The notes: generated by a model not told the origin, from the sequence alone. A stretch of 64,000 nucleotides of DNA from Pelobates cultripes (GCA_933207985.1 OW240918.1:112814999-112878998); one strand, 5' to 3'. Positions 9,004 to 20,048 are shown, numbered from the stretch's first letter. Numbers and translations are program-made.

Positions 9004-9530
9004 GCCTGTCTGTAGTTGACTTGTGTGTGTAAATGAGCTTGTCTGTAGTGAGCTTCTGTGTATGTGTCAGTGAGCTTGTGTTTGTCAGAGAGCTGTTTGT
9101 GTCTGAACTTGTCTGTAGTGAGCTTGTCTGTAGTAAGCTTTTGTTTATGTGTCAGTGAGCTTGTATTGGTCAGAGAGCTTATGTGTGTCAGTAAGCTTGT
9201 CTGTAGTGAGCGTGTGTGTGTCAATCAGCTTGTAATGAGCTTACGAGCGTCAGGCATCTTCTCTGTAGTGAGCTTGTCTGTAGTGAGCTTTTGTGTGACA
9301 ATAAGATTGTCTGTAATGAACTATTGTGTACGTGTCAGTGAGCCTGTGTTGGTCAGAGAGCTTCTGTGTGCATCAGTGAGCTTGTCTGAATTGAGCCTTT
9401 GTGTGTCAATGAGCTTATCTGTAGTGAGCTTTTGTATATTTGTCAGTGAGCTTGTATAGATCAGAGAGCTTGTGTGTGTCAGCGAGCTTGTCGGTAGTAA
9501 GCTTGCGTTTGTGTCAGTGGGTTTAAGTAA
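9004..9530 (+). repeat. AGCTTGTCTGTAGTGAGCTT minisatellite
   Basis: About 13 degenerate units, 36-44 bases each, alternating AGCTTGTCTGTAGTGAGCTT with TGTGTCAGTGAGCTTG spacers. Same unit as at 1737-1800. No plausible gene. Confidence 0.85.
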
Positions 9531-10366
9531 TTCACAAAGGAATAACACATTTAACATGGACCTGTCATGCCACTTTCACCTTAACATCTCAAGGCCAAGT
9601 AAGCAATTAGTATATCACTTATAGAGATAAATTATATTTTTTATGGCTTTAAGAAGCTTTAAGAAGCTTATTACCGCCTGTCTGTCCCATGTTTTTACCA
9701 ATGCCATAATAATGCGTGTCACATTATCATAACACTCACATCCTTCCTTTCTCCTTCTTGCCCAATACAATGGTACTTTATTGGGCAACACTTCTTCAAT
9801 CAGGGTGCAAATCCACATTTGACATTAGAAATGCACCAAGTGACATTCTCTTCTAGTAGGTATGAAACATGCTCGCTAGGTGAGTTCATGCACAGTAGTT
9901 CCTGTGACAGAAATCACCTATATAAGAAGGCGCTCATGCTCTCCAATGTCAATTAGTTTTTCAGTCATTACCAAGTTGACATGTGAGGGTGATGAATCAT
10001 AGCAATAAAAATATATTTTTTAAATACTTTATTTACAAGAAGCAATCAGGAAGTCAAGCAGTAATTATCTGATAGAATGACCAGTTTCATGTGACAATAA
10101 AATCGGTATTGTGGCAGTGGGTTCAATAAATGTGCCTTTTTGTATTCTGGAGTGCCTGGACCTTTCTTCTATTTTTCTCTATTAAGTATTTGGTTCCTGG
10201 CACTGGGACTGGCCTGGCTGCACCCAGATATACAATACTTGGGATTGAGTGCAGTTCCACATCTCTACGACTAATAAAGTCGGTTTTGTCATAAGTAATA
10301 CATCACAAAACAATACTTGGAATGACAATGAATGCTGTTATCTGTGGATATTCTGAGTATCTGAGT

Positions 10367-10855
10367 CAGAGATGTATTTACCACAAGGCAAACAAGGCAT
10401 TTGCCTAGGGCAGCACTTTCAGGGGGGGCGCCCAAAAATGCCACCCCAAGCTCCCAGACAAATGCCTTGTTTGCCTCGTGTTCTGGGGCTGTCCACCTTA
10501 CTGAGAGTGAGTGAGTGTAGCTTTCAGTGTGTGTCTGTGAGTGAGAATGGGTGTGCCTGTGAGTGTGTGTATGTCATTGTATGTGTATCTGAGAGTGTGT
10601 GCCTGTAAGTGGGTGTGTCAGTGTGTGTCTGTCAGTGAAAGTGTGTGTTGGTTAAATAGTGTGTGCCAATGACTGTATGTGTGTGCCAATGACTGTGTAT
10701 CTGTCAGTGAGTGTATATCAGTGCATGTATCAATGTGTCTGTCAGTCAAAAAAATGGCCTTGACATGAATTGGGAGGGCGGGGGGGGAATTTAGATTTTG
10801 GGGGTGTCCGAATTTAGTCGTGCCTAGGGCAGCACAAATCCAGAATACACCACTG
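10367..10855 (+). mobile_element. hAT-type non-autonomous element, duplication copy 1
   Basis: Starts CAGAGATGTATTTACC and ends TACACCACTG, imperfect inverted termini of the form CAGNGNTGTATT. A perfect 8-bp target duplication ATCTGAGT flanks it (10359-10366, 10856-10863), the hAT hallmark. The middle holds a TGTGTGCCTGTGAGTG-type degenerate tandem repeat (about 10500-10745). Confidence 0.88.
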
Positions 10856-10879
10856 ATCTGAGTATGTCCTTTCTCAGAG

Positions 10880-11530
10880 TTTTAAATTATGTGAAGCATT
10901 TTCAAACATTTTTCAAACATTTTTGATTCTGATTCCCTTCTAGAACCTTTGCATCTTTGAATAGTCCAACCACATATGGAGGAACATGCTTCTATGATCA
11001 CACAGGTGCCAACAGAGATCGGTAGAGTTCTATCTTATTCTGTATAATAATACAGATGTGACATGCCAGAGAAACAAGAATTTAAACAAATGCTCGTAAG
11101 TGGTTGGGCATGTCCAACACATACAAAAAGATGGTAGGTCAAATTCCTTCAAGCCGGCCTCCAGATCCACCCATTTCCGATCTCCACATGGAGCATGCCA
11201 TATTGTCAATTGGGAGAGCTGTGCAGCATAATAATACAATATAAGGTTGGAGAGAGTCAGTCCCTCCACCCCCTGCATTTGGGTCTATATAGTAAATTCC
11301 TGGCCAATATATGTCAGTTATTTGGCCAGATAAATATATCTGTAGCCCTCTTTTGAATGTCTATGTCCCCCTTCTTCACCCAACTAGGAAGAGCCTGGAA
11401 AAATAAAATAGAAACTTGAGTAGGACATTCCTTTTAATACAATAGATTCTACCAATCCAAGAGATGAGTTTGTCATGCCAATTTTCAATCTCTTTTTGTA
11501 GAGTTTGAAGTAGTGGTAATCAATAAAAAG
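10880..11530 (-). pseudogene. L1/Tx1-like ORF2 C-terminal fragment, duplication copy 1
   Basis: On the minus strand, 11278-11030 encodes a stretch with NLILYYYAAQLSQLTIWH, matching the region between RT and the C-terminal zinc motif in L1-clade ORF2 proteins, where a YY-A-Q-L pattern is usual. The flanks continue with stops and shifts. A truncated, inactive relic. Confidence 0.65.
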
Positions 11531-11717
11531 ATTTTAAAGATTTTTTCCAAACTTCCTTTCCCACTGTTCCTTAAAGAAATCCATTTGGGTCACGTATTCT
11601 GAGGTGGGGTGGGAGGGGTTCCCAAAAGGTAGATCCCCAGATGTTTTAAAACTACAGATTCTATGGCTCTTCTGCCGGCGTGGCTGCACATAAACTAGGC
11701 AGCCACACCAACAGAGA

Positions 11718-12622
11718 TGTATCAGACTTACCTTGGTCACGGCGGGCAGCTGCCTGGTCTCCCTCCGTTTTGCTTCCCAGTGGGTGTGACGTTCTTTGGA
11801 ACACCGGCTGCTGTGGTTCAGGTTTCATAATAAACTTACCTTCGCCCATATCAAAGATGGCGCCAATGTGCGTGCGCTGTCACGTCATAGACGTACACGC
11901 ACGTTTTGTGGTCAGAGGTCAGTGACAGACAATTACAGCCTAAAGAGGGTTATTTAAACCCTTATTACCTTTTTGTCAGTGCCCTGTCGTGGTTTCCACT
12001 AGCTGGTTAGCCGATAGTGTGTTCCTGATCGTGTTTTTTCTGGTATTTGACGTTGGCTTTGTTTTGACTTCCCTGATTTCTGGTATCCTTGACTTCTGTG
12101 TAAGGATATGAAATAGTTAACTCTTTTTGCTTTATATGCTTTAAAATAATGTTTGAAATAATTATGCTGACCTTGGCAGATGTATTTTGTAACATGCTTT
12201 GAGAGGCCTCCCTTCTACAGGATGTATGACCTCGCTCAACCTCAGGATGTTCCTGTCCCTTCTTTATTTAAATGCTTATCTTTTAATGTCAGACAAGTAA
12301 GTACTATAAGGGAGCGATAAATCTCGCTGCTTGCGTGACAAACTGTGTATAAATGCTAGCCCTGAAAATATACTCACTGAGAACTTGTTAAGCACTCTTT
12401 CGTGTCTGTGTCTTAATTTGCTAAACGAGAAACTCCCGTCAATTAATGTGGTGATCAGAAGTCCAAAGAACTGAGAGTGTCCAGAGAAGTTGTTTAACCC
12501 TTTCATTCTGGCTTTCTTCATTGTGTCTCATTCTGTGTCCCTGACCTCGGCAAGTATTTTGACTTTTCTCTGGTATGTTAAGTCCAGCCATTCTAAGGTC
12601 CGGTTAGACGTTATCCTTAGTC
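11718..12622 (+). repeat. Gypsy/Sushi-like LTR, truncated at the duplication breakpoint, copy 1
   Basis: It starts TGTATCAGACTTACC, similar to the beginnings of the other two LTR types here, and carries TCAGTGCCCTGTCGTGGT (near 11977) and CATTCTAAGGTCCGGT (near 12590), also found in the solo LTR at 7576. It is interrupted by the solo LTR at 12099-12505. The start is inferred by similarity; the end is lost at 12622. Confidence 0.6.
12099..12505 (+). repeat. Solo LTR nested in the LTR, copy 1
   Basis: 407 bp, TGTAAGGATATG to AACCCTTTCA, flanked by a perfect 5-bp duplication TTCTG (12094-12098 and 12506-12510). TATAAAT lies at about 12348-12354, so it reads on the plus strand. It is unrelated in sequence to the Sushi-type LTRs; the endogenous retrovirus or gypsy family is not recognised. 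Confidence 0.75.
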
Positions 12623-13439
12623 TTTAACATGGACCTGTCATGCCACTTTCACCTTAACATCTCAAGGCCAAGTAAGCAATTAGTATATCACTTATAGAGA
12701 TAAATTATATTTTTTATGGCTTTAAGAAGCTTTAAGAAGCTTATTACCGCCTGTCTGTCCCATGTTTTTACCAATGCCATAATAATGCGTGTCACATTAT
12801 CATAACACTCACATCCTTCCTTTCTCCTTCTTGCCCAATACAATGGTACTTTATTGGGCAACACTTCTTCAATCAGGGTGCAAATCCACATTTGACATTA
12901 GAAATGCACCAAGTGACATTCTCTTCTAGTAGGTATGAAACATGCTCGCTAGGTGAGTTCATGCACAGTAGTTCCTGTGACAGAAATCACCTATATAAGA
13001 AGGCGCTCATGCTCTCCAATGTCAATTAGTTTTTCAGTCATTACCAAGTTGACATGTGAGGGTGATGAATCATAGCAATAAAAATATATTTTTTAAATAC
13101 TTTATTTACAAGAAGCAATCAGGAAGTCAAGCAGTAATTATCTGATAGAATGACCAGTTTCATGTGACAATAAAATCGGTATTGTGGCAGTGGGTTCAAT
13201 AAATGTGCCTTTTTGTATTCTGGAGTGCCTGGACCTTTCTTCTATTTTTCTCTATTAAGTATTTGGTTCCTGGCACTGGGACTGGCCTGGCTGCACCCAG
13301 ATATACAATACTTGGGATTGAGTGCAGTTCCACATCTCTACGACTAATAAAGTCGGTTTTGTCATAAGTAATACATCACAAAACAATACTTGGAATGACA
13401 ATGAATGCTGTTATCTGTGGATATTCTGAGTATCTGAGT

Positions 13440-13928
13440 CAGAGATGTATTTACCACAAGGCAAACAAGGCATTTGCCTAGGGCAGCACTTTCAGGGGGG
13501 GCGCCCAAAAATGCCACCCCAAGCTCCCAGACAAATGCCTTGTTTGCCTCGTGTTCTGGGGCTGTCCACCTTACTGAGAGTGAGTGAGTGTAGCTTTCAG
13601 TGTGTGTCTGTGAGTGAGAATGGGTGTGCCTGTGAGTGTGTGTATGTCATTGTATGTGTATCTGAGAGTGTGTGCCTGTAAGTGGGTGTGTCAGTGTGTG
13701 TCTGTCAGTGAAAGTGTGTGTTGGTTAAATAGTGTGTGCCAATGACTGTATGTGTGTGCCAATGACTGTGTATCTGTCAGTGAGTGTATATCAGTGCATG
13801 TATCAATGTGTCTGTCAGTCAAAAAAATGGCCTTGACATGAATTGGGAGGGCGGGGGGGGAATTTAGATTTTGGGGGTGTCCGAATTTAGTCGTGCCTAG
13901 GGCAGCACAAATCCAGAATACACCACTG
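13440..13928 (+). mobile_element. hAT-type non-autonomous element, duplication copy 2
   Basis: Second copy of the element at 10367-10855, including both ATCTGAGT target duplications. It arose by the tandem duplication and not by a new transposition. Confidence 0.88.
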
Positions 13929-13952
13929 ATCTGAGTATGTCCTTTCTCAGAG

Positions 13953-14603
13953 TTTTAAATTATGTGAAGCATTTTCAAACATTTTTCAAACATTTTTGAT
14001 TCTGATTCCCTTCTAGAACCTTTGCATCTTTGAATAGTCCAACCACATATGGAGGAACATGCTTCTATGATCACACAGGTGCCAACAGAGATCCGTAGAG
14101 TTCTATCGTATTCTGTATAATAATACAGATGTGACATGCCAGAGAAACAAGAATTTAAACAAATGCTCGTAAGTGGTTGGGCATGTCCAACACATACAAA
14201 AAGATGGTAGGTCAAATTCCTTCAAGCCGGCCTCCAGATCCACCCATTTCCGATCTCCACATGGAGCATGCCATATTGTCAATTGGGAGAGCTGTGCAGC
14301 ATAATAATACAATATAAGGTTGGAGAGAGTCAGTCCCTCCACCCCCTGCATTTGGGTCTATATAGTAAATTCCTGGCCAATATATGTCAGTTATTTGGCC
14401 AGATAAATATATCTGTAGCCCTCTTTTGAATGTCTATGTCCCCCTTCTTCACCCAACTAGGAAGAGCCTGGAAAAATAAAATAGAAACTTGAGTAGGACA
14501 TTCCTTTTAATACAATAGATTCTACCAATCCAAGAGATGAGTTTGTCATGCCAATTTTCAATCTCTTTTTGTAGAGTTTGAAGTAGTGGTAATCAATAAA
14601 AAG
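13953..14603 (-). pseudogene. L1/Tx1-like ORF2 C-terminal fragment, duplication copy 2
   Basis: Copy of 10880-11530, with the same YYYAAQL-containing stretch at 14351-14103. The two substitutions noted between the copies fall near its right-hand (minus-strand downstream) end at about 14098-14107. Confidence 0.65.
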
Positions 14604-14790
14604 ATTTTAAAGATTTTTTCCAAACTTCCTTTCCCACTGTTCCTTAAAGAAATCCATTTGGGTCACGTATTCTGAGGTGGGGTGGGAGGGGTTCCCAAAA
14701 GGTAGATCCCCAGATGTTTTAAAACTACAGATTCTATGGCTCTTCTGCCGGCGTGGCTGCACATAAACTAGGCAGCCACACCAACAGAGA

Positions 14791-15742
14791 TGTATCAGAC
14801 TTACCTTGGTCACGGCGGGCAGCTGCCTGGTCTCCCTCCGTTTTGCTTCCCAGTGGGTGTGACGTTCTTTGGAACACCGGCTGCTGTGGTTCAGGTTTCA
14901 TAATAAACTTACCTTCGCCCATATCAAAGATGGCGCCAATGTGCGTGCGCTGTCACGTCATAGACGTACACGCACGTTTTGTGGTCAGAGGTCAGTGACA
15001 GACAATTACAGCCTAAAGAGGGTTATTTAAACCCTTATTACCTTTTTGTCAGTGCCCTGTCGTGGTTTCCACTAGCTGGTTAGCCGATAGTGTGTTCCTG
15101 ATCGTGTTTTTTCTGGTATTTGACGTTGGCTTTGTTTTGACTTCCCTGATTTCTGGTATCCTTGACTTCTGTGTAAGGATATGAAATAGTTAACTCTTTT
15201 TGCTTTATATGCTTTAAAATAATGTTTGAAATAATTATGCTGACCTTGGCAGATGTATTTTGTAACATGCTTTGAGAGGCCTCCCTTCTACAGGATGTAT
15301 GACCTCGCTCAACCTCAGGATGTTCCTGTCCCTTCTTTATTTAAATGCTTATCTTTTAATGTCAGACAAGTAAGTACTATAAGGGAGCGATAAATCTCGC
15401 TGCTTGCGTGACAAACTGTGTATAAATGCTAGCCCTGAAAATATACTCACTGAGAACTTGTTAAGCACTCTTTCGTGTCTGTGTCTTAATTTGCTAAACG
15501 AGAAACTCCCGTCAATTAATGTGGTGATCAGAAGTCCAAAGAACTGAGAGTGTCCAGAGAAGTTGTTTAACCCTTTCATTCTGGCTTTCTTCATTGTGTC
15601 TCATTCTGTGTCCCTGACCTCGGCAAGTATTTTGACTTTTCTCTGGTATGTTAAGTCCAGCCATTCTAAGGTCCGGTTAGACGTTATCCTTAGTCTTAGG
15701 TGTGATACTATTCTGCATGCTAGATCAACTATATTCCTGACA
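14791..15742 (+). repeat. Gypsy/Sushi-like LTR with nested solo LTR, copy 2
   Basis: Starts TGTATCAGACTTACC and ends ATTCCTGACA at 15742. Removing the nested LTR and its duplicated 5 bases leaves about 540 bp, close to the 568 and 549 bp of the other Sushi-type LTRs here, which supports the boundaries. The flanks (AGAGA and CCATG) do not match, so it is not a simple solo LTR in its original site. Confidence 0.65.
15172..15578 (+). repeat. Solo LTR nested in the LTR, copy 2
   Basis: Duplicate of 12099-12505, with TTCTG flanks at 15167-15171 and 15579-15583. Confidence 0.75.
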
Positions 15743-16029
15743 CCATGATGCTTTGTCATTCTCAATACATTCTAGAGGCATGCAAAGCATCATGGAAGTT
15801 GCAGTTCTGGGGATTTACCTTTTGGGCACCCCTGTTATAGATCATCATAGGGGAAGAAATCTTTCTACAACACCTCCCTGTACACATGACCCATGGGGCC
15901 CCGGTGCAAAAATTGATCCGAGGCCCCCCCCGCGCGCGCTTACTCGGCGCGGGTCGGGGCTGCATCACATGGCGGCGGGCACGTGGTCGCAGGGCTGCGA
16001 CCCCGCAACCGTGGTATGCTGAACACACA
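15743..16029. other. MITE debris with inverted repeats
   Basis: CATGATGCTTTG at 15744 pairs with CAAAGCATCATG near 15784, a hairpin. GC-rich sequence with CCATGGGGCCCCGGTGCAAAA follows. No coding sequence. Confidence 0.4.
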
Positions 16030-16974
16030 CCTAAAGGACCACTACAGACACCCAGATCACATCAGCTCAATGAAGTGGTCTGGGTGCCAGGTCCCTCTAG
16101 TTTTAACCCTGCAGCTGAAAACATAGCTGTTTCAGAGAAACGGCTATGTTTCACTGAGGGTTAATCCAGCCTCTGGTGGCTGTCTCATTGACAGCCGCTA
16201 GAGGAGATTCCGCGATTCTCACTGTGAAAATCACAGTGAGAAGACACTGAACGTCCATAGGAAAGCATTGAGTAATGCTTTCCTATGGGCGGTTTAAATG
16301 TGCGCACGCGCCTCTTGCCGCGCATGTGCATTCGGAGCTGAGAGGCGGAGGGATCCCCAGCGCCAAGGAAGTCCGGCACTGGAGAAAGGTAAATGCTGAA
16401 GACACACACACTCATGAACAGACGCATACACACTAGCTAACAGACACACACATTTACTGACAGAGGCACACTCAGCGACAGACAGACATACACACTCACT
16501 TACAAAACATACACTTTCACTGACAAACACACACTCACTAACAGACATCAGACACACTCAGTAACAGACACATCCAATAACAGACACACCCAATAACACC
16601 CACACTAACACCCACACTAACACTAACACACACACAAGTGCTTCCTCTTCAGCTCCCTCGCGCGCCACGTAGGAATGCCGGAGCCGGAAGATGGAAGCAC
16701 TTAGGGGAAAGTGCTCCGGTATCAGTGCGGTGCGCGAGGGAGCGGAAGAGGAAGCACTTAGGGGAAAGTGCTCCCTCGCGCCGGCCACCCAGACAGCCAG
16801 CCCGCCCGCTGGGGTCAGCAGGGCCAGCCTCGGGGGGGCCCTGAGGTGGCCGCCTCCTGGGCCCCCCAGGAGAAGAGGCTGGCCCTGTGGGTACATACCG
16901 GGTCGCAGGGTTGGCCGTGCCCCCTTGGTGGGCCAGGCCCGGTCGCATCCGCGACCCTGGTATGTACGCCACTG
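16030..16974. mobile_element. Composite: T2-type MITE half, CA minisatellite and hAT-like terminus
   Basis: 16030-16390 matches the left half of the T2-type MITEs (AAAGGACCACTACAG, then the same series of hairpins) without a preserved TTAA. It passes into a CACACTCACTGACAGACA minisatellite (16391-16640), then a GC-rich stretch, and ends with GTATGTACGCCACTG at 16974, a hAT-style terminus. The last 100 bases contain an inverted repeat of GTACATACCGGGTCGC. The pieces may be one fused element or a chimera. Confidence 0.5.
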
Positions 16975-17206
16975 CTGTACGTTAACAAGAGATGTGACAG
17001 GTGCTACACCCAGTGTACACAATCCTTATCAAGATCAGTGGGTAGTCAGCAAACATGTTCCCTCATCCTACCTAACGTTAAATCTATCTGCATGGCCTGA
17101 TGAAACAGATTCTTGCTCTTAAGTAAGTATGTGAGTGCTGGTGGCAATATAGACATTTACAGGACCTACAGCTGTTAAAATCAATGCTGGATACAATCTG
17201 GTTCCC
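16975..17206. other. Unassigned spacer
   Basis: No repeat terminus, coding motif or RNA gene was recognised. Confidence 0.3.
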
Positions 17207-17401
17207 AATTTTATTAAAGACACGGAGGCTCATATTATGCATAACTCTTTCTTTATTTCCTCAGCAGCAAAGAAAGAGAAATATAAATATTATCAAAACT
17301 GAAGAAAAAACTGTATAGGCACAACAGGTAGCCAATCACAGGGTATAGGAAGTAGCTATATAAGTCTTGTGTCTCCCACAATCCCCCTCTTTCTTTGCTG
17401 C
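17207..17401 (+). repeat. DIRS left inverted terminal repeat
   Basis: Begins AATTTTATTAAAGACACGGA and runs to CCCCCTCTTTCTTTG. It is the inverse of 19826-20013 over nearly its whole length. Confidence 0.88.
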
Positions 17402-17488
17402 TTCCTCAGACAGATAAGTGTTTCTCTGATCTTTGGCTTGCATTGTGATTCCATTTTAATTTGTATTACAGTGTGTTTCATTTTATGA

Positions 17489-17515
17489 TTTTTCATAAAA
17501 AAAAAAAAAAAAAAC
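17489..17515 (+). other. A-rich junction inside the DIRS element
   Basis: TTTTTCAT followed by 18 A residues joins the 5' leader directly to RNase H coding sequence. This marks the edge of the deletion that removed gag and RT. Confidence 0.7.
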
Positions 17516-18609
17516 TCAAGGGATCACGACTTCGCTCCGGTCATTCATACGAATCTCGGATAACATTAGACGAGGAGTCCAGGGACGAACTAGCGTGGTG
17601 GTTGGCGCACATGGAGGCATGGAACGGAAGAGCCATCTTCGGTTCTGCCCCGGATGTAGTGATAGAGTCCGATGCCAGCTTACACGGCTGGGGCGCTCGT
17701 TGTGGCAACGTCTCCACAGGAGGCAGGTGGTCCGACACGGAGAAGTCGTTACACATCAACTGCCTGGAACTTCTGGCAGGTGCCTTCGCGATCCGCAGCC
17801 TTGCTCCGGGGAGAGCGAATTGTTGCGTTCTCCTCAAGATGGACAACGTATCAGCAGTTCGTTACATAAATCACCTGGGGGGCACGAAATCCAAAATGTT
17901 GGCGCTTCTGGCAAAGGATTTTTGGCAGTTCTGCCTCTACAACAACGTTTCGGTGACGGCGGAACACATCCCAGGTCTGGACAATTCGGGGGCGGATTGG
18001 AATTCCAGACACTTACGGGACTCCGGAGACTGGCATCTACATGCTTCAGTGTTCCAGTGCCTGAACAGGTTGTGGGGCCGGTTCCAGTTGGACCTATTCG
18101 CGTCACGCCTGAACACTCAGCTACCGAGGTTCTACAGTTGGAGGCCGGACCCGGCTGCAATAGCGACAGATGCCTTCCTCCAGGAATGGCCACCGGGTCT
18201 GCTGTACGCCTTTCCCCCATTCAACATGATCGCACGCACGATCTCGAAACTGGTCCGCCACGATTGTCGGATGGCTTTGATCACCCCCCTATGGAGGTCT
18301 CGACCATGGTTCCCTCGGCTGATGGAACTGTCCATAGACTACCCTCGTTTACTTCCGGTATTCCAAGACCTCCTTCTGGATCCGGATGGGAACTCTCACG
18401 ACCTGGTGTTGCAGCATCAGCTACCCCTCATAGCATGGTTCCTTTCAGGGGACCTTGGGTTATCCCAGACGTTTCGCAGTCAACTCTCCGACTCCTCGAT
18501 AACGCCTGGGCCCCGGGTACACGGACAGTTTACCGACATTCATGGAGATCATGGTCTGGTTGGTGCATGGAACGGGCAATGGATCCCGTATCTGCACCTC
18601 TGCCTTTGA
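17516..18609 (+). pseudogene. DIRS RT C-terminal end and RNase H domain, 5'-deleted
   Basis: The frame starts right after the A-run and encodes an RNase H-like domain. DVVIESDASLHGWGARCGN has the first catalytic Asp, HINCLELLAGAFAI the Glu, and LLKMDNVSAVRYINHLGG the second Asp; HIPGLDNSGADWNSR follows. A C-terminal region typical of DIRS pol then ends PLIAWFLSGDLG near 18460. The RT palm is absent, so the enzyme cannot prime synthesis. The last 50 codons overlap the recombinase frame, the normal DIRS layout. Confidence 0.88.
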
Positions 18610-19387
18610 TTCTTGAGTTCCTCACGTTCCTATTTGATTCGGGCAAGGCATACCGCACGATCAACCTTTTCCACTCAGCTATCTCAGCCGGTCACGAAGG
18701 TCTAGACGGTTCTCCGGTTGGCAAGCATCCTTTTGTCTGTCGACTTCTCAAGGGTATTCGCCTTGCTCGTCCTCCTCGACCTCGTTTTGCCGCCTTTTGG
18801 GACGTCAACGTGATGCTACAGTTCCTATCATCATGGTACCCCAATTTGGAGCTGACTCTCAAGCAATTGTCTGCCAAATTGGTTATGTTACTATGCCTGA
18901 TTTCTTGCAGAAGAGTCTCTGACGTTCGGGCCCTGGACTGGGACGCCGTTGCATTCACCCCAGAAGGCGTCACCTTTGACATTTCCAGGAGGACCAAGTC
19001 TGCATCTAAGTCACTTACATACCCTAGGTTTTCAGACTGTCCAGCGCTCTGCCCGGTGGATTGCATCAAGGACTATCTGGATGTTACACGTCCCCTTCGC
19101 ATGACAGACCTGCACGATCTGTTCATATCCTTTAATCGCCTCACCGGCCGGTTTCGACTCCTACTCTAGCACGTTGGGTGCGCTGGCTGCTATCCTCCGC
19201 GGGTATAGACACCTCAGTATTTACGCCCCATTCTGTCAGGGGCGCGATGGCCTCGAAAGCCTCTTCAGTCGGATGTCGCCTAGAGGACATTATGCGAGCG
19301 GCGGATTGGTCTCGGGAATCGACCTTCCGAACCTTCTACTTCAGGCCAATTGAGCACATCGCATCTCGTGTGGTGGCACAGCTTTGA
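18450..19387 (+). pseudogene. DIRS tyrosine recombinase, frameshifted
   Basis: Tyrosine recombinases cut and rejoin DNA through a covalent tyrosine link. In one frame up to 19169, SAPLPLILEFLTFLFDSG and CLISCRRVSDVRALDWDAV are visible, the latter holding the first catalytic Arg. A stop follows at 19167. The remaining motifs are in another frame from about 19150: FTPHSVRGAMASKASS has His-x2-Arg, and STFRTFYFRP has the nucleophilic Tyr. A one-base type shift near 19145-19165 therefore splits the gene. With the shift, the copy would make no active enzyme. Confidence 0.9.
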
Positions 19388-19391
19388 ACTT

Positions 19392-19490
19392 GCATAATAT
19401 GAGCCTCCGTGTCTTTAATAAAATTCCCAGATTTTACTAGTAACATGACGTAAAGTCATGATTTTATTAAAGACACGGAGGCGAGTATTA
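19392..19490 (+). repeat. DIRS internal complementary region
   Basis: 19392-19425 is the exact complement of the outer end of the left repeat (17207-17240); 19426-19490 is the complement of the outer end of the right repeat. The two ends are thus written next to each other, as needed to template a circular junction. Confidence 0.9.
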
Positions 19491-19825
19491 TTCCCTCCCA
19501 CCCTCCCGGTGTGGAGTTGGGGTACGAGATGCTTGGTGGCTCTACAGGTATGTTTTTTCAGTTCGATCTGTATCCTATCAGTTGATTTGCATCTTTTGTA
19601 CGGGTTGTTGTACCTTTATGCTGTGTACTAATTCTGTTGTTTTTATATTTCAGTACTCTGTTTTACCTGTGTCTCCCCAAGACTATGTTTGGTAAGTTTG
19701 CAGTTCTGAATTAAGAAATTACCATATTTCTCTATCTTTTTTAGCTTGAAATTGTCGCATCGTTTTCTCGTTACCCTGTTTCGGCCAAGTGGGACATCGT
19801 TCATCTTACCTGGTCTTCGGTTCGC
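19491..19825 (+). other. DIRS 3' non-coding segment
   Basis: Between the internal region and the right terminal repeat; pyrimidine-rich, with no frame of note. Strings resembling splice signals (GGTATGTTTT near 19546, TATTTCAG near 19646) may be fortuitous. Confidence 0.5.
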
Positions 19826-20048
19826 AAGAAAGAGGGGGATTGTGGGAGACACAAGACTTATATAGCTACTTCCTATACCCTGTGATTGGCTACCTGTTGT
19901 GCCTATACAGTTTTTTCTTCAGTTTTGATAATATTTATATTTCTCTTTCTTTGCTGCTGAGGAAATAAAGAAAGAGTTATGCATAATACTCGCCTCCGTG
20001 TCTTTAATAAAATCATGACTTTACGTCATGTTACTAGTAAAATCTGGG
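19826..20048 (-). repeat. DIRS right inverted terminal repeat
   Basis: Inverse of the left repeat with about 35 extra outer bases (CATGACTTTACGTCATG...AATCTGGG), the usual asymmetry of DIRS ends; these extra bases are also present in the internal region. Confidence 0.88.

Larger units (their letters stand above)
9550..12622 (+). repeat. 3,073-bp direct tandem duplication, copy 1
   Basis: This interval is repeated at once by 12623-15695 with a constant offset of 3,073 bases. By eye I found only two substitutions, near 11025 and near 11034. The unit holds unassigned AT-rich sequence (9550-10358), a hAT element, an L1 fragment and a truncated LTR with a nested solo LTR. The breakpoint shares only TT with the flank, and the right breakpoint lies inside an LTR. 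Confidence 0.95.
12623..15695 (+). repeat. 3,073-bp direct tandem duplication, copy 2
   Basis: Near-identical to 9550-12622. In this copy the outer LTR continues past the breakpoint to its natural end at 15742. Confidence 0.95.
17207..20048 (+). mobile_element. DIRS-type tyrosine-recombinase retrotransposon, internally deleted
   Basis: DIRS elements integrate through a circular intermediate with a tyrosine recombinase, have inverted terminal repeats and an internal complementary region, and make no target duplication. All three parts are present: inverted repeats at 17207-17401 and 19826-20048, and a 99-bp internal region at 19392-19490 complementary to both outer ends. RNase H and recombinase remain; gag and most of RT are missing between the left repeat and about 17515. 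A non-autonomous or dead copy. Confidence 0.92.

Noticed and set aside
9615..9818. 67-residue minus-strand frame (present again at 12688-12891)
   Set aside because: Exact preservation is due to the tandem duplication; no family or start context recognised.
16558..17122. GC-rich frames of 100-154 codons on both strands
   Set aside because: High GC and inverted repeats near a hAT-like terminus open several frames at once; no motif.
17595..18450. First 285 codons of the long frame overlapping RNase H in the DIRS element
   Set aside because: Shadow of the RNase H frame; the recombinase part becomes convincing only after about 18450.
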